A stretch of 56,593 bases of DNA from CANNDT01 sp945876205 (GCA_947503365.1 CANNDT010000019.1:1-56593), one strand, 5' to 3'. Positions 33,571 through 47,129 are shown, numbered from the stretch's first letter. Notes: generated by a model from the sequence alone, not told the origin. Made by a program: numbers and translations.

Positions 33571-34893
33571 CTATCGGTCCGCCACGCCCGCGACGCCGTC
33601 CGGCTTCAGCGTGGGTTCCCGGCCTGGGCTGGCGCCGACCGGAAGCGTCACCGTGAATGTGGCTCCCTGGTCCTTCCCGTCGCTCGCGGCCGTGACGTGG
33701 CCGCCATGGAGCTCGACGAGGTGGCGAACGATCGCCATGCCGAGGCCGAGTCCCCAGTGCAGGCGCGTGAACGTGCCGTCGGCCTGGCTGAAGCGGTCGA
33801 AGACGTGTGGAAGGAACGCCGGGTCGATGCCCTGCCCAGAGTCGGCGATCGTCACGACGATGTCGCGCGCCTGCGCCTGCACCTCGATCCGGACATGTCC
33901 CTCCTTCGGCGTGAACTTGATGGCGTTCGACAGGAGGTTCCACATGATCTGCTGGAGGCGATCCCGGTCGGCGATGATCGGCGCCACGTCGCCGAACACC
34001 GTATCGATGACGATGCCCTTGGCGTCGGCCGCCGGCTCCACGGCTTCGAGCGCGGCGTCGATCACGGTGCGAAGGCTCACGGGCTCCAGATGGAGCTTGA
34101 GCTTGCCCCCGATGATACTGGAGACATCCAGGATGTCGGCCACCAGGTGCGCCTGCGCCTGCGCGTTCCTCTTGATGACTCGCGTGGCGCGGTCGATCGA
34201 CTCGTTGTCCCGGCTACCCGTCTCCAGAATCTTCGTCCATCCGAGGATCGCGTTGAGCGGCGTGCGGAGCTCGTGAGAGAGGGTGGCGAGGAACTCGTCC
34301 TTCAATCTGTTCATCGCCTGCGCCTCGACACGAACACGCTGCTCCCGTTCGAGCAACTGCGCGAGCTCGACCTCGACGCGCTGGCGCTCGGCGATCTCGG
34401 CCTCGAGCGAGCGATTGGTCGCCGCCAGCTCGCTGGTGCGGTCCTCGACCCGGTGCTCCATGTCGTCGTAGGCACTCTTCAGGGCGTCCGCGGCCTCTTT
34501 CAGCGCCTTCCGCTGCGTGTACAGCTCGACAAACACCGCCACTTTCGAGAGGAGCACTTCAGGGGCGAGGGGCTTGAAGAGATAGTCGACGGCGCCGGCC
34601 GCATAGCCGCGGACGACGTGCGTATCGCTCTTGATATTCGCGGTGAGGAAGATGATTGGCGTGTGGCGTGAACGATCGCGGCGCCGGATCAGTTCCGCGA
34701 CCTCGTAGCCGTCCATCTCCGGCATCGCCACGTCCATCAGGATCAGTGCGAAGTCCTGACCGAGCAGCGCCTTCAGCGCCTCGGCGCCAGACCGTGCGTG
34801 TACCAGTGTGTGACCGGTATCAGTGAGAATGGCCTCCAGCGCCAGCAGGTTCTCCGGGTGGTCGTCGACCAGCAGAATGCCGACGGGCGTCAT
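33571..34893 (-). CDS. Hybrid histidine kinase: receiver-coiled coil-HisKA-HATPase
   Basis: A 440-residue soluble protein. The N-terminal receiver (residues 1-125) has Asp54 and Lys108. A coiled coil (about 125-200) leads to the HisKA box with His207 in LSHELRTPLN, and the HATPase domain has WNLLSNAIKF, DSGQGID and a G2 box reading GLGLGMA. The order receiver-then-kinase is that of proteins controlled by phosphotransfer from another kinase, here probably the giant kinase encoded at the start of the same operon. The ATG at 34893 overlaps the cheB stop by four bases; the longer frame to 35040 runs through cheB. Confidence 0.92.
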   Translation of the reverse strand: MTPVGILLVDDHPENLLALEAILTDTGHTLVHARSGAEALKALLGQDFALILMDVAMPEMDGYEVAELIRRRDRSRHTPIIFLTANIKSDTHVVRGYAAGAVDYLFKPLAPEVLLSKVAVFVELYTQRKALKEAADALKSAYDDMEHRVEDRTSELAATNRSLEAEIAERQRVEVELAQLLEREQRVRVEAQAMNRLKDEFLATLSHELRTPLNAILGWTKILETGSRDNESIDRATRVIKRNAQAQAHLVADILDVSSIIGGKLKLHLEPVSLRTVIDAALEAVEPAADAKGIVIDTVFGDVAPIIADRDRLQQIMWNLLSNAIKFTPKEGHVRIEVQAQARDIVVTIADSGQGIDPAFLPHVFDRFSQADGTFTRLHWGLGLGMAIVRHLVELHGGHVTAASDGKDQGATFTVTLPVGASPGREPTLKPDGVAGVADR

Positions 34894-35477
34894 CGCGCCT
34901 CCACCGGCACGCCGGCCAGCGCCCCGAGCACGCGCCCGAGGTCGCGCAGTCCGAGCACGTGGTTGACCGACGTCGCCGCGAGGGCGGCGCGCGGCATCAC
35001 ATCGCACGCGGCTGAGGTGGGTTCCTGCACCAGGGCACACCCGCCGCGCGCGCGAATCGCGCGGAGCCCCTGGCTGCCGTCCGCGCTCGCACCCGTCAGC
35101 ATCACGCCGATGACGCTGTCTCCATACGCCTCCGCCGCCGTCTCGAACAAGACGTCAATGGAAGGGCGCGCCCAGAGGACCGGCCCTTCGGTGGAGAGCG
35201 CGAGGAGGTCGCGGGCTTCAATCATCAAGTGATAGTCCGGGGGCGCCACATACACGTGCCCTGGCGCGATCCGCACCTTGTCTTCCGCGTCGCACACGAC
35301 CAACGAGGTGTGGCGCTGCCAGATCGCCTGGAGATCCCCCTCGGCTGGCGGCACCGTGGCCCGGTGCTGGGCGATGACAATCGGCACGGGAAATCCTTCC
35401 GGCAGCGCGGCCAGTACGGCGGAGACGGCGTCGAGGCCCCCGAGTGACGAGCCGATGACCACCACGCGGTAGGCCAT
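34890..35477 (-). CDS. CheB-type protein-glutamate methylesterase without receiver domain
   Basis: A 195-residue CheB catalytic domain. The catalytic triad is visible: Ser11 in GSSLGG, His38 in IAQHRA and Asp133 in TGASADGSQG. Standard chemotaxis CheB carries an N-terminal receiver that controls it; here it is missing, so control must come from elsewhere, perhaps protein contacts with the kinases. It normally removes methyl groups from chemoreceptor glutamates, but no receptor gene is in the window. The gene overlaps cheR and the hybrid-kinase gene by a few bases on either side. Confidence 0.92.
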   Translation of the reverse strand: MAYRVVVIGSSLGGLDAVSAVLAALPEGFPVPIVIAQHRATVPPAEGDLQAIWQRHTSLVVCDAEDKVRIAPGHVYVAPPDYHLMIEARDLLALSTEGPVLWARPSIDVLFETAAEAYGDSVIGVMLTGASADGSQGLRAIRARGGCALVQEPTSAACDVMPRAALAATSVNHVLGLRDLGRVLGALAGVPVEAR

Positions 35478-36310
35478 CAGTGCGTCCGCCTGAACAGCTT
35501 TTCCCCACGCACGAGCGGCTCGTACTCATGCCCGCTCGCCGGCCCAGGCAGGGACTCGTGCGACCCGATCCCCAGCAGCCCGAACGTGGCGAAGCTTCGC
35601 GCGAACAAGTCGTGGACACGCGCCTGCAGCGGCGGCGTGAAGTAGATCATCACGTTGCGGCACAGGATGACGTTGAACTCGTTGAAGACTCCGTCGGTCG
35701 CGAGGTTGTGCTGCGCGAAGACCACGTTCTCCCGCAACGACTGGTGAAAGACGACATGGTCGTAGGCCGCGGTGTAGTAGTCGGACAACGCGCCCGTGCC
35801 ACCCGACGCGCAGTAGTTGGCGGTGTACTTCTGCATCACGTCGATCGGAAAGATCCCGCTCCGCGCCTGCCGCAGGACGACCTCGTTCATGTCCGTGGCA
35901 TAAATGCGGCTGCGGTCGTACAGCCCTTCTTCCTTGAGGAGAATCGCCAGCGAATATACCTCTTCGCCCGTCGAGCAGCCGGCCTGCCAGATGCGGATGA
36001 ACGGATACGTCCGCAGCAGCGGGATCGCGTGCTGCCGGAACGTCAGGAAGAACCGCGGATCCCGGAAGATGGCGCTGACATTCACGGACAACCCAAGCAA
36101 CAGGCGTTCGAGACACGCCGGGTCGTGGAGCATCTTCTCCATCAGGCCGGATACGGTCGTCAGGCTCTCCGCTGCCACGACGGCGCGCACCCGGCGCCGG
36201 AGCGATGACCGCGCGTAGCCGCGGAAATCGAACCCGTGCTGGCGATAGATCGCCTCCAGCAGCAGATCGATTTCGAGCTCTTCCAGCGCGACGGGCTGCT
36301 CTCCGCGCAT
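35477..36310 (-). CDS. CheR-type protein-glutamate methyltransferase
   Basis: A 277-residue enzyme that methylates glutamates using S-adenosylmethionine. The N-terminal helical domain with YARSSLRRRVRAVV is followed by NVSAIFRDPRFF, the SAM-binding AGCSTGEEVYSLAI, ATDMNEVVLRQARSGIF and CRNVMIYF, all standard CheR features. It is encoded three bases after the giant kinase gene and overlaps cheB by one base. With no chemoreceptors nearby, its target may be the multi-HAMP kinase itself, whose HAMP bundle resembles receptor signalling modules. That is inference. Confidence 0.93.
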   Translation of the reverse strand: MRGEQPVALEELEIDLLLEAIYRQHGFDFRGYARSSLRRRVRAVVAAESLTTVSGLMEKMLHDPACLERLLLGLSVNVSAIFRDPRFFLTFRQHAIPLLRTYPFIRIWQAGCSTGEEVYSLAILLKEEGLYDRSRIYATDMNEVVLRQARSGIFPIDVMQKYTANYCASGGTGALSDYYTAAYDHVVFHQSLRENVVFAQHNLATDGVFNEFNVILCRNVMIYFTPPLQARVHDLFARSFATFGLLGIGSHESLPGPASGHEYEPLVRGEKLFRRTH

Positions 36311-36313
36311 GTG

Positions 36314-41203
<4,890 letters not shown>

Positions 41204-41310
41204 GGTGACTCCGGTCGCGCTTGGTTGTCGAAGAGTCCGTTACAGGACGAAGGAGGGCGGTCGATCTGCGTGGAAGGCGTACAAACGATAGATGAGTCTA
41301 TGTGCAACGA

Positions 41311-41326
41311 GTGTTCATATGAACAC
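41311..41326. promoter_or_regulatory. Perfect 16-base palindrome upstream of the giant kinase gene
   Basis: GTGTTCATATGAACAC is a perfect palindrome 108 bases before the kinase start codon, in the 243-base gap after uvrC. It is AT-richer than its surroundings. A direct repeat of ACACTTCGACG follows at 41325-41346. On the minus strand a TTGCAC box lies a few bases inside it. A dimeric repressor or activator site is likely; the regulator is unknown. The rest of this gap shows no gene. Confidence 0.6.
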
Positions 41327-41446
41327 ACTTCGACGACACTTCGACGACGAAAATGGTAGGAATGAGGCGAACCGATGAGGTGCGCGATCGAACCAGCTCT
41401 GCAGGAACCGCAGCGCCATCGATGGTCCGAGACGCGCGGCCGGCGA

Positions 41447-43252
41447 CTAGGCTGACTTCGCGAAGTAGTCGATCACCGCTGACGCCGCCTTCGATCCGAC
41501 GACGGCCTCCAGCTCCTCGCGGGTGGCGCGCCGGACGCCCGCCAGGCTGCCGAAGTGCGTCAGCAGCGCACGGCGCCGGCGTGGTCCGATGCCACTCACC
41601 TCGTCGAGCACCGAGCGGAGGTCGCGCATGCTGCGCGCCTTGCGGTGAAAGGTCACCGCAAACCGGTGCGCCTCGTCGCGGATGCGCTGAATCAACAGCA
41701 GCGCCGGTTCGTTTTCGGCCAACACGATCGGATGGGACTCGCCGCGCGTGAAGATCACTTCCTCTTTCTTGGCGATGCCGACCGCGACCAGATTGCCGAG
41801 CCCAATCTGCTCGAGTCCCTCATACGCAGCCGACAGTTGCCCCTTACCGCCGTCGATCAGGATCAGGTCCGGGAACGGACCGCCCTCTTCGAGGATCTTT
41901 TTGTAGCGGCGCAGCACAACTTCTCGCATCGCCGCGAAGTCGTCTTGTCCCTCGCCTCGAATCCGGAACTTCCGGTACTCCGACGTCTTCATCCGCCCGT
42001 CTTCGCACACGACCATCGATGCGACCGTCTCGCTGCCCTGGATCGTGGAGATGTCGAAGCACTCGATGCGCCGCGGGATGACCGCCAGGCCGAGCATCGC
42101 GCGCAGCGTCTCGAGCGCGTCGAAATGCGCGGCGGTGATCTCATTGAAGCGCGTCCGGTACGACAGCTCCGCGTTGCGAGTCGCCAGCTCGACGAGCGCG
42201 CGCTTGTCGCCTCGCTGCGGCACGCTGATCTTCACGCGACGATCCGCCCGGGCCGACAGCCACATTTCGATCGCCTCGCCGTCGTCGATCTCGACCGGCA
42301 GGTGCACCTCCGACGGCGGTGTGCGCATTTCATAGAACTGCTGCAGCGCCGCCTGCAGGACGTCGGCATCGCTCCCGGCCACGCCGCCCGGATCGGTCGC
42401 CAGTTCCACGCGCTCCACCACTCGCCCGCCGCGCATCGCGAAGATCTGGATCGCGCCGCCGCTCGGTCCCACCTTCAGGCCGAACACGTCACGATCGCCG
42501 AGCTGCGCCGTCGCCACCTTCTGCTGCCGATCGCGCAGCGTCTGCACCGTGCGCATCGCATCCCGCAACTGCGCCGCCTCTTCATACCGCTCGGCGCCAG
42601 ACGCCTCCACCATGCGATCGCGCAAGGTCGTCATCAGCTCGTCGTTGCGTCCTTCGAGCAGGAGCCTCGCGTTGACCACGGCCACCCCGTATTGTTCCTC
42701 GCTGCAGATTTCGGCCACGCAGGGCGCGATGCAGCGCTTGATGTCGTACTCGAGACACGGACGGCCGCGCTGCCCGGTGATCACTTCGTTGCACGAGCGG
42801 ATGCCAAACAGCCGATGCGACAAGGTCATCGTCCGCCGCGCGAGCTTGGCCGGCAGAAATGGGCCGGCGTAAAAATCGTCGCCCTTCTCCACGCGCCGCG
42901 CGACCATCATTCGCGGAAACGATTCGCTCGTCGTCAGCTGCAGGTAGGGATAGTTCTTGTCGTCGCGCAGCAGGATGTTGTATTTCGGCATCCGCTGCTT
43001 GATCAGGTTGTTCTCGAGCGCCAGCGCTTCCATCACCGAGTCGGTGACGATCACCTCGACACTGGCAATCTCCTCGAGCAGCGCGTCATGGCGCGGGCTC
43101 AGGCCGTAGGCACCCAGGTAATTGCGCACACGATCCCTCAGGGCTCGCGCCTTGCCGACGTAAATCGCGTCGCCGGCGGCGTTGAGCCAGAGATAGACGC
43201 CCGGCTGCTCGGGCAGCCGCGCAATCTGCTCCTTGAGGTCCTGAATCGGCAT
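41447..43252 (-). CDS. uvrC: Excinuclease ABC subunit C
   Basis: A 601-residue UvrC that makes both incisions in nucleotide excision repair. The N-terminal GIY-YIG nuclease domain begins at QPGVYLWLNAAGDAIYVGKA (the usual GVY...IYVGKA form). A zinc/iron-type Cys group lies in CLEYDIKRCIAPC. The UVR motif follows, then the C-terminal RNase-H-like endonuclease with ECFDIS and LILIDGGKGQL, and the helix-hairpin-helix pair ISGIGPRRRRALLTHFGS. Length is normal. The gene is divergent from the phosphatidyltransferase gene. Confidence 0.97.
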   Translation of the reverse strand: MPIQDLKEQIARLPEQPGVYLWLNAAGDAIYVGKARALRDRVRNYLGAYGLSPRHDALLEEIASVEVIVTDSVMEALALENNLIKQRMPKYNILLRDDKNYPYLQLTTSESFPRMMVARRVEKGDDFYAGPFLPAKLARRTMTLSHRLFGIRSCNEVITGQRGRPCLEYDIKRCIAPCVAEICSEEQYGVAVVNARLLLEGRNDELMTTLRDRMVEASGAERYEEAAQLRDAMRTVQTLRDRQQKVATAQLGDRDVFGLKVGPSGGAIQIFAMRGGRVVERVELATDPGGVAGSDADVLQAALQQFYEMRTPPSEVHLPVEIDDGEAIEMWLSARADRRVKISVPQRGDKRALVELATRNAELSYRTRFNEITAAHFDALETLRAMLGLAVIPRRIECFDISTIQGSETVASMVVCEDGRMKTSEYRKFRIRGEGQDDFAAMREVVLRRYKKILEEGGPFPDLILIDGGKGQLSAAYEGLEQIGLGNLVAVGIAKKEEVIFTRGESHPIVLAENEPALLLIQRIRDEAHRFAVTFHRKARSMRDLRSVLDEVSGIGPRRRRALLTHFGSLAGVRRATREELEAVVGSKAASAVIDYFAKSA

Positions 43253-43275
43253 GGGCTACGATAGCGAGTTCGGTC

Positions 43276-43303
43276 TTGAGCGCTAGGAACCTTTAAGTAT
43301 AAC
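43276..43303 (+). promoter_or_regulatory. Candidate promoter of the CDP-alcohol phosphatidyltransferase gene
   Basis: TTGAGC (43276-43281) and TATAAC (43298-43303) are separated by 16 bases. The ATG at 43309 comes about where transcription would start and has no Shine-Dalgarno sequence, so the mRNA may be leaderless. Confidence 0.5.
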
Positions 43304-43308
43304 AAACG

Positions 43309-44079
43309 ATGACATTTACCGGTTTCATAGGAACCGTCTGCATGTTCCCGCTGCGCGCGATTATCGCGGCCTGCGTGGCACTGCGCATCCACCCCAACAC
43401 GCTCACGCTCATCGGCGTCCTGATCAACGTCGGGGCCGCGATCGCGCTCGGCCGGGACCACTTCGTGATGGCCGGCGTGATCATGATCGTCGCGAACATT
43501 TTCGACTTCATCGACGGCAAGGTCGCGCACATCACCAACACGCAGTCGGCGTTCGGCGCCTTCTGGGATTCGACGCTCGACCGCTTCTCCGACATCGCGC
43601 TCTTTCTCGGGTTGATCTACCTCTACTCGAACCTGCGGCGCACCGACTACGTCATGGTGGCGTCTCTCGCCATGATGTTTTCGATCATGACGAGCTACGC
43701 GCGGGCGCGCGCGGAGTCACTGATCGAGAAGTGCAAGGTCGGCTTCATGGAGCGCCCCGAGCGCATCGTCCTCTTCATGATCGGCGCGTTCACCAACCGC
43801 ATGGCCGCGGTGCTCTGGGTGATCCTGATCCTGTCGATCGTGACGGTGGCCAACCGCATTCACTACACCTACCTGGCGCTCAACAAGATCCCGGTGCCGG
43901 CCGGATCGAATCCGCTGTCGAAGGTGTTCTGGCGGGCGTTGTTCTGGCGGGACGAGCGCGGGACGCTGGCCTACGACCTGTGGGTGATCGCCATCCTGGC
44001 GTTCACGTGGCTCACGCCGCCAAGCTGGCTGCGCGACCCCACGGCCGCCGACTTCAGCCTGTGGAACCTGCTTGGCTGA
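43309..44079 (+). CDS. CDP-alcohol phosphatidyltransferase family protein
   Basis: A 256-residue membrane enzyme. The family motif is D-x-x-D-G-x-x-A-R-x8-9-G-x3-D-x3-D. Here DFIDGKVAHIT followed by GAFWDSTLDR keeps every Asp and Gly but has His in place of the Arg. Several membrane helices surround it. Such enzymes join CDP-diacylglycerol, or a CDP-alcohol, to a hydroxyl acceptor in phospholipid synthesis. The acceptor is not certain; the general layout resembles phosphatidylinositol-phosphate synthases as well as PgsA. The 3' end overlaps the next gene by eight bases. Confidence 0.88.
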   Translation: MTFTGFIGTVCMFPLRAIIAACVALRIHPNTLTLIGVLINVGAAIALGRDHFVMAGVIMIVANIFDFIDGKVAHITNTQSAFGAFWDSTLDRFSDIALFLGLIYLYSNLRRTDYVMVASLAMMFSIMTSYARARAESLIEKCKVGFMERPERIVLFMIGAFTNRMAAVLWVILILSIVTVANRIHYTYLALNKIPVPAGSNPLSKVFWRALFWRDERGTLAYDLWVIAILAFTWLTPPSWLRDPTAADFSLWNLLG

Positions 44080-44836
44080 CGCCGAAGCCCGACGCATCCT
44101 CGATGCGCTGCGTGCGTTCGGTCCCACGCTGTCGATCAAGCTCTATCGTCTGACGCTCGATCCGGCGCCGGCGGTTCCGCTCCTGCCCTGCCTCGACCAC
44201 GAGGCGATGCTGCACGCCACCGTTGCGCCGCATATGGCGGTCTACGTCCAGGACGGCAGCTCGGGCGATCTGCACGAGCTGGTCTTCATCCCCGAACGGC
44301 GCGTCGTCGAAGTGGACACGGTATCGACCTGGGAGGAACACTCGACCGAATCGAGTCACCGCATGCAGGCGATGCTGGGCCGCGTCTTCCCCGAGTATCA
44401 GGTCAAGGTGGATGGACCGTCGTGGTGGCGCGGGGAGCGTCGCGTCGCCGAAGCGTGCCGCGCGCAGGTGTCGCTGCGGGACGTGCTGCTGGCGAGCGAT
44501 CTCGCCGCGGTCAAGGCCCGCGTCGACCGGCTGCAGACCATCGGCGCGCTGATGGAAAAGCAGTCACGCGTCACGTCGTGGGGCGTGCGGACGATGACCG
44601 CACCGCTCCTGGCGGCGACGGGCGTCATCTCCTACCTGGCGTTAGGCAGGCTGAGGATTTCGCTCGGCGAGACGCAGGTCAGCCTGATGCAATCGGCCGT
44701 CGTCGGCCTGGCGGGAGCGGCGTTTCTGTATTACGGAATGAAGGCCGTGCAGCTCACCGAGATGGCCAACCGCGTGTGGAAGCGCTCGGCGGAATACAGC
44801 CTGATCCTTGCCGAGCGTAAGCGTCTCCAAAACTAG
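44072..44836 (+). CDS. Membrane protein of unknown function
   Basis: A 254-residue protein with a soluble N-terminal part (about 1-165) and two hydrophobic segments near the C-terminus (ATGVISYLAL and VVGLAGAAFLYYGMKA). The start is a TTG at 44072 that overlaps the end of the phosphatidyltransferase gene by eight bases, so translation is probably coupled; no ATG lies near. A charged, regular soluble region contains EEHSTESSHRMQAML. The family is not recognised; a role tied to the lipid enzyme is possible from position only. Its stop is followed at once by the repeat hairpin. Confidence 0.6.
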   Translation: MADAEARRILDALRAFGPTLSIKLYRLTLDPAPAVPLLPCLDHEAMLHATVAPHMAVYVQDGSSGDLHELVFIPERRVVEVDTVSTWEEHSTESSHRMQAMLGRVFPEYQVKVDGPSWWRGERRVAEACRAQVSLRDVLLASDLAAVKARVDRLQTIGALMEKQSRVTSWGVRTMTAPLLAATGVISYLALGRLRISLGETQVSLMQSAVVGLAGAAFLYYGMKAVQLTEMANRVWKRSAEYSLILAERKRLQN

Positions 44837-45016
44837 CCACGGAGGTCCCGATGGCTTAGCCACGAAGAACACGAAGACCACGAAGAATCCGAAGGCTTAG
44901 CCACGAAGGTCACGAAGAACGGGAACCCAAAAGGCTTCGTGATCTTCGTGTTCTTCGTGGCTAAGCCTTCGGGTTCTTCGTGAGCTTCGTGGCCAAGGGC
45001 TTCGTGGCTTCGTGGC
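44837..45016. repeat. CACGAAG tandem-repeat hairpin between convergent genes, overlapping the tsdA-like 3' end
   Basis: The left arm (44837 to about 44921) consists of nine-base N-N-CACGAAG units, and the right arm (44933-45016) of their complement CTTCGTG-N-N. The unit is the same as in the element at 26251-26411. The tsdA-like stop codon (44961-44963) lies inside the right arm, so about 18 C-terminal codons of that gene are repeat DNA. The left arm begins directly after the stop of the membrane-protein gene. Confidence 0.88.
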
Positions 45017-45986
45017 GGGTGAGCGGGGACGCCTCCGGCCGCTTGTAGTAGACGGCGTCGACGGGAAGCGGTTCCACGCGGTAGTCGCGGTCCTTGAATG
45101 GAAACGCCGGGCGCGGTTTCGAGTTGATAAAGGCCGCGAGGTGCTGCGCGTCCTCGTCGGTCATGTGGCCGGGATCCATGTACGGCATCGAATAGCGGAT
45201 CATCCCGGCGAGCGTGTAGACCCGCGCCGCCCCGGCGCCATCGTTCCACGAGCTCGGTCCCCAGAGCGGAGCCGCCGCCTTGTCACCGATCTTCACGCCC
45301 TGACCGTCCACTCCGTGGCAGTTCGCGCAACGCTCGCCGTAGATCGCCTCGCCTTTCGCGGGATCCAGCTTCTCCATGGGAAGCAGTGCCTTTGCCGCGA
45401 TGGTGTTCTTGCCGCGCCACGACGGATTGGTCCCCATCTCCGATCCCTTTGAGAGCCAGGTCAGGTAGGCGGAGATGGCGAGCACCTCGGGCGAGGCGGT
45501 CGTCGGCAGTTGATCCGCCGACAGGTTCGCGCCGGTGGCATTCTCGCTTCGCAGGAAACAGTCGACGATCCGGTCAACCAGGCTGAACAGGCGTCCCGAT
45601 CGGCGGTTGTACTCCGGAAACATCCCGGACACGGCGACCAGCGGCAGTGACTTTTCGCGCTGGCCTGCATTCATGTGGCAGTTGGTGCACGACATCCGCC
45701 CGGGCGCCAGGTGCGGCGCCTCGGCCGGGGTGTCGGTGAAGAGCCTGAAACCCCGGCGGATTTCATTGGACAGCTTCGACGTATCGAGCGTCTTGTCGTT
45801 GTTGGGATTCTTCGGAAACTCCCACGCCGCCACCATCGTCACCCGGGCGTCGATGAGCGGACCGTTCATCGTCAACTGGGAGAGCGGCTTGTCGGGCGAT
45901 GCCGGCGGCGGTTCCGCCGGACGGGAGCACGCCGCGGCACCAAGCAGGCTGATGATGAGCAGGAATACGAATGTGCGGCTGACCAT
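44961..45986 (-). CDS. TsdA-like di-heme cytochrome c (probable thiosulfate dehydrogenase)
   Basis: A 341-residue exported protein. The signal sequence ends LGAAAC and may be a lipobox. Two heme motifs, CTNCH and CANCH, lie in separate domains. The order of motifs fits thiosulfate dehydrogenases: MSCTNCHMNAGQ, a PEYNRRSG segment, DRIVDCFLRSENATG, SAYLTWLSKGSEMG, then GERCANCHGVDGQG, PLWGPSSWNDGAG and a late AAFINSKPRPAFP. The family oxidises thiosulfate to tetrathionate in the periplasm. The final residues RHEATKPLATKLTKNPKA are encoded by repeat DNA and are not part of the fold. The upstream-extended frame to 46631 is not used because the signal peptide starts at 45986. It is divergent from the sulfur-uptake operon. 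Confidence 0.85.
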   Translation of the reverse strand: MVSRTFVFLLIISLLGAAACSRPAEPPPASPDKPLSQLTMNGPLIDARVTMVAAWEFPKNPNNDKTLDTSKLSNEIRRGFRLFTDTPAEAPHLAPGRMSCTNCHMNAGQREKSLPLVAVSGMFPEYNRRSGRLFSLVDRIVDCFLRSENATGANLSADQLPTTASPEVLAISAYLTWLSKGSEMGTNPSWRGKNTIAAKALLPMEKLDPAKGEAIYGERCANCHGVDGQGVKIGDKAAAPLWGPSSWNDGAGAARVYTLAGMIRYSMPYMDPGHMTDEDAQHLAAFINSKPRPAFPFKDRDYRVEPLPVDAVYYKRPEASPLTRHEATKPLATKLTKNPKA

Positions 45987-46004
45987 GAATCCTCTGGGCT
46001 CACA

Positions 46005-46033
46005 TTGACCCGATTGTGCGGCGAGCCTAACAT
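46005..46033 (+). promoter_or_regulatory. Promoter of the DUF442-YeeE-YeeE operon
   Basis: TTGACC (46005-46010) and TAACAT (46028-46033) lie exactly 17 bases apart in the 93-base gap between divergent genes, followed by a GGAG ribosome binding site and the ATG at 46080. This is a good match to a housekeeping promoter. Confidence 0.65.
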
Positions 46034-46079
46034 AGCATCCGTCTACCTGCCACCCACACCACTCTTGATTGGAGCTCTC

Positions 46080-46613
46080 ATGTTGATGCGATCGTTCCTT
46101 CTCGCCGTTGCCCTCGGGATCGGGATGACCACGCTCCAGGCGCAAACGGTGACGAAGGAAACGCTGCCGGGCGTTACCGGCTTCGCGCGCCTCGACACGA
46201 CCATCGCCTGCGCGGGTGCCACCACGCCGGCCGCCGTCGCCGGGCTGAAGAAGATGGGCTACGCGTCGATCATCAACCTGCGCCAGGCCAGCGAGGGTGG
46301 CGCCGACATCGACGGCGAGGCAGCCGCCGCACGGACCGCCGGTATCAACTTCGTGCACCTGCCGTTCAACGCCGCCTCCCCCGATCCGGCGGTCGTCGAC
46401 AACTTTCTCAAGGCGGTCAACGATCCGAAGAACCAGCCCGCGTTCGTGCACTGCGCCAGCGGCAACCGCGCCGCGGCGATGTGGATGATCAAGCGGATGC
46501 TGGTGGACAAATGGGATGCGGAGCGCGCCGGCACCGAAGCCGCCGCCCTCGGACTGACCAGCGGCGCGCTCAAGACGTTCGCGGTCGAGTACGTGCAGGC
46601 ACATAAGCGCTAG
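46080..46613 (+). CDS. Exported DUF442 / beta-lactamase-hydrolase-like phosphatase-fold protein
   Basis: A 177-residue protein with a signal peptide (MLMRSFLLAVALGIG, cleaved near LQAQ). The body is a tyrosine-phosphatase-fold domain of the DUF442 type: YASIINLRQASEGG, then the P-loop VHCASGNRAA (H-C-x-x-G-x-R) with catalytic Cys. DUF442 domains occur with sulfide-oxidation enzymes and are thought to help handle sulfane sulfur. GGAG five bases upstream supports the ATG at 46080. The next gene begins with GTG directly after its stop. Confidence 0.88.
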   Translation: MLMRSFLLAVALGIGMTTLQAQTVTKETLPGVTGFARLDTTIACAGATTPAAVAGLKKMGYASIINLRQASEGGADIDGEAAAARTAGINFVHLPFNAASPDPAVVDNFLKAVNDPKNQPAFVHCASGNRAAAMWMIKRMLVDKWDAERAGTEAAALGLTSGALKTFAVEYVQAHKR

Positions 46614-47129
46614 GTGCCGCTGATCCTCCACGGTCTAACGCCGATTCACTGGGCAGTCGCAGGCGCCGCGATCGCCGCCATCACGCTGTGCCTGCTGTTT
46701 GTCGCGAACCGCCGCCTCGGTCTTTCGAGCGGCCTCGAGGACGTCTGCAGCCTCCTCCTGAAACTTCCGTATTTCACGCGTAGCAGCGTGCGCGCCGGGC
46801 GCGCGTGGCGCCTGCCGTTTATCGCCGGACTCGCCTTCGGCGGCTTCCTCTCCGCCGTGCTGGGCGGCGGTTGGGCTCCCACCTGGGACCTCGGAATGTT
46901 CGACCAGGTGATCGGCCTCGGACCGGCCGGCAAGCTCGCGTGGATGTTTGCCGGCGGCCTCTTCATCGGCTTCGGCACGCGGCTGGGCGGCGGGTGCACC
47001 AGCGGCCACGGCATTTTCGGCCTCTCGAATTTCGAGATGCCCAGCCTGGTCACGACTCTCAGCTTCATGGCCGGCGGCCTCGCCACCACCCAGATCGTCT
47101 ATCGCGTGATCTTCCATTGGAGCGCGTGA
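46614..47129 (+). CDS. YeeE/YedE family sulfur transporter, first half
   Basis: A 171-residue membrane protein with four to five helices and the YeeE signature GGGCTSGHGIFGLSNF, whose Cys is thought to relay thiosulfate or sulfane sulfur through the membrane. It starts with GTG immediately after the stop of the DUF442 gene and overlaps the next gene by one base. In single-chain TsuA/YeeE both halves are one protein; here they are two adjacent genes, a common arrangement. Confidence 0.9.
   Translation: MPLILHGLTPIHWAVAGAAIAAITLCLLFVANRRLGLSSGLEDVCSLLLKLPYFTRSSVRAGRAWRLPFIAGLAFGGFLSAVLGGGWAPTWDLGMFDQVIGLGPAGKLAWMFAGGLFIGFGTRLGGGCTSGHGIFGLSNFEMPSLVTTLSFMAGGLATTQIVYRVIFHWSA

Noticed and set aside
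44837..45016. Possible insertion-sequence end or MITE
   Set aside because: No target-site duplication or transposase-like end is visible, and the arms consist of tandem units instead of a defined terminal repeat.
44961..46631. 556-residue N-terminally extended cytochrome
   Set aside because: The extension is antisense to the DUF442 gene and hides a good signal peptide that starts at 45986.
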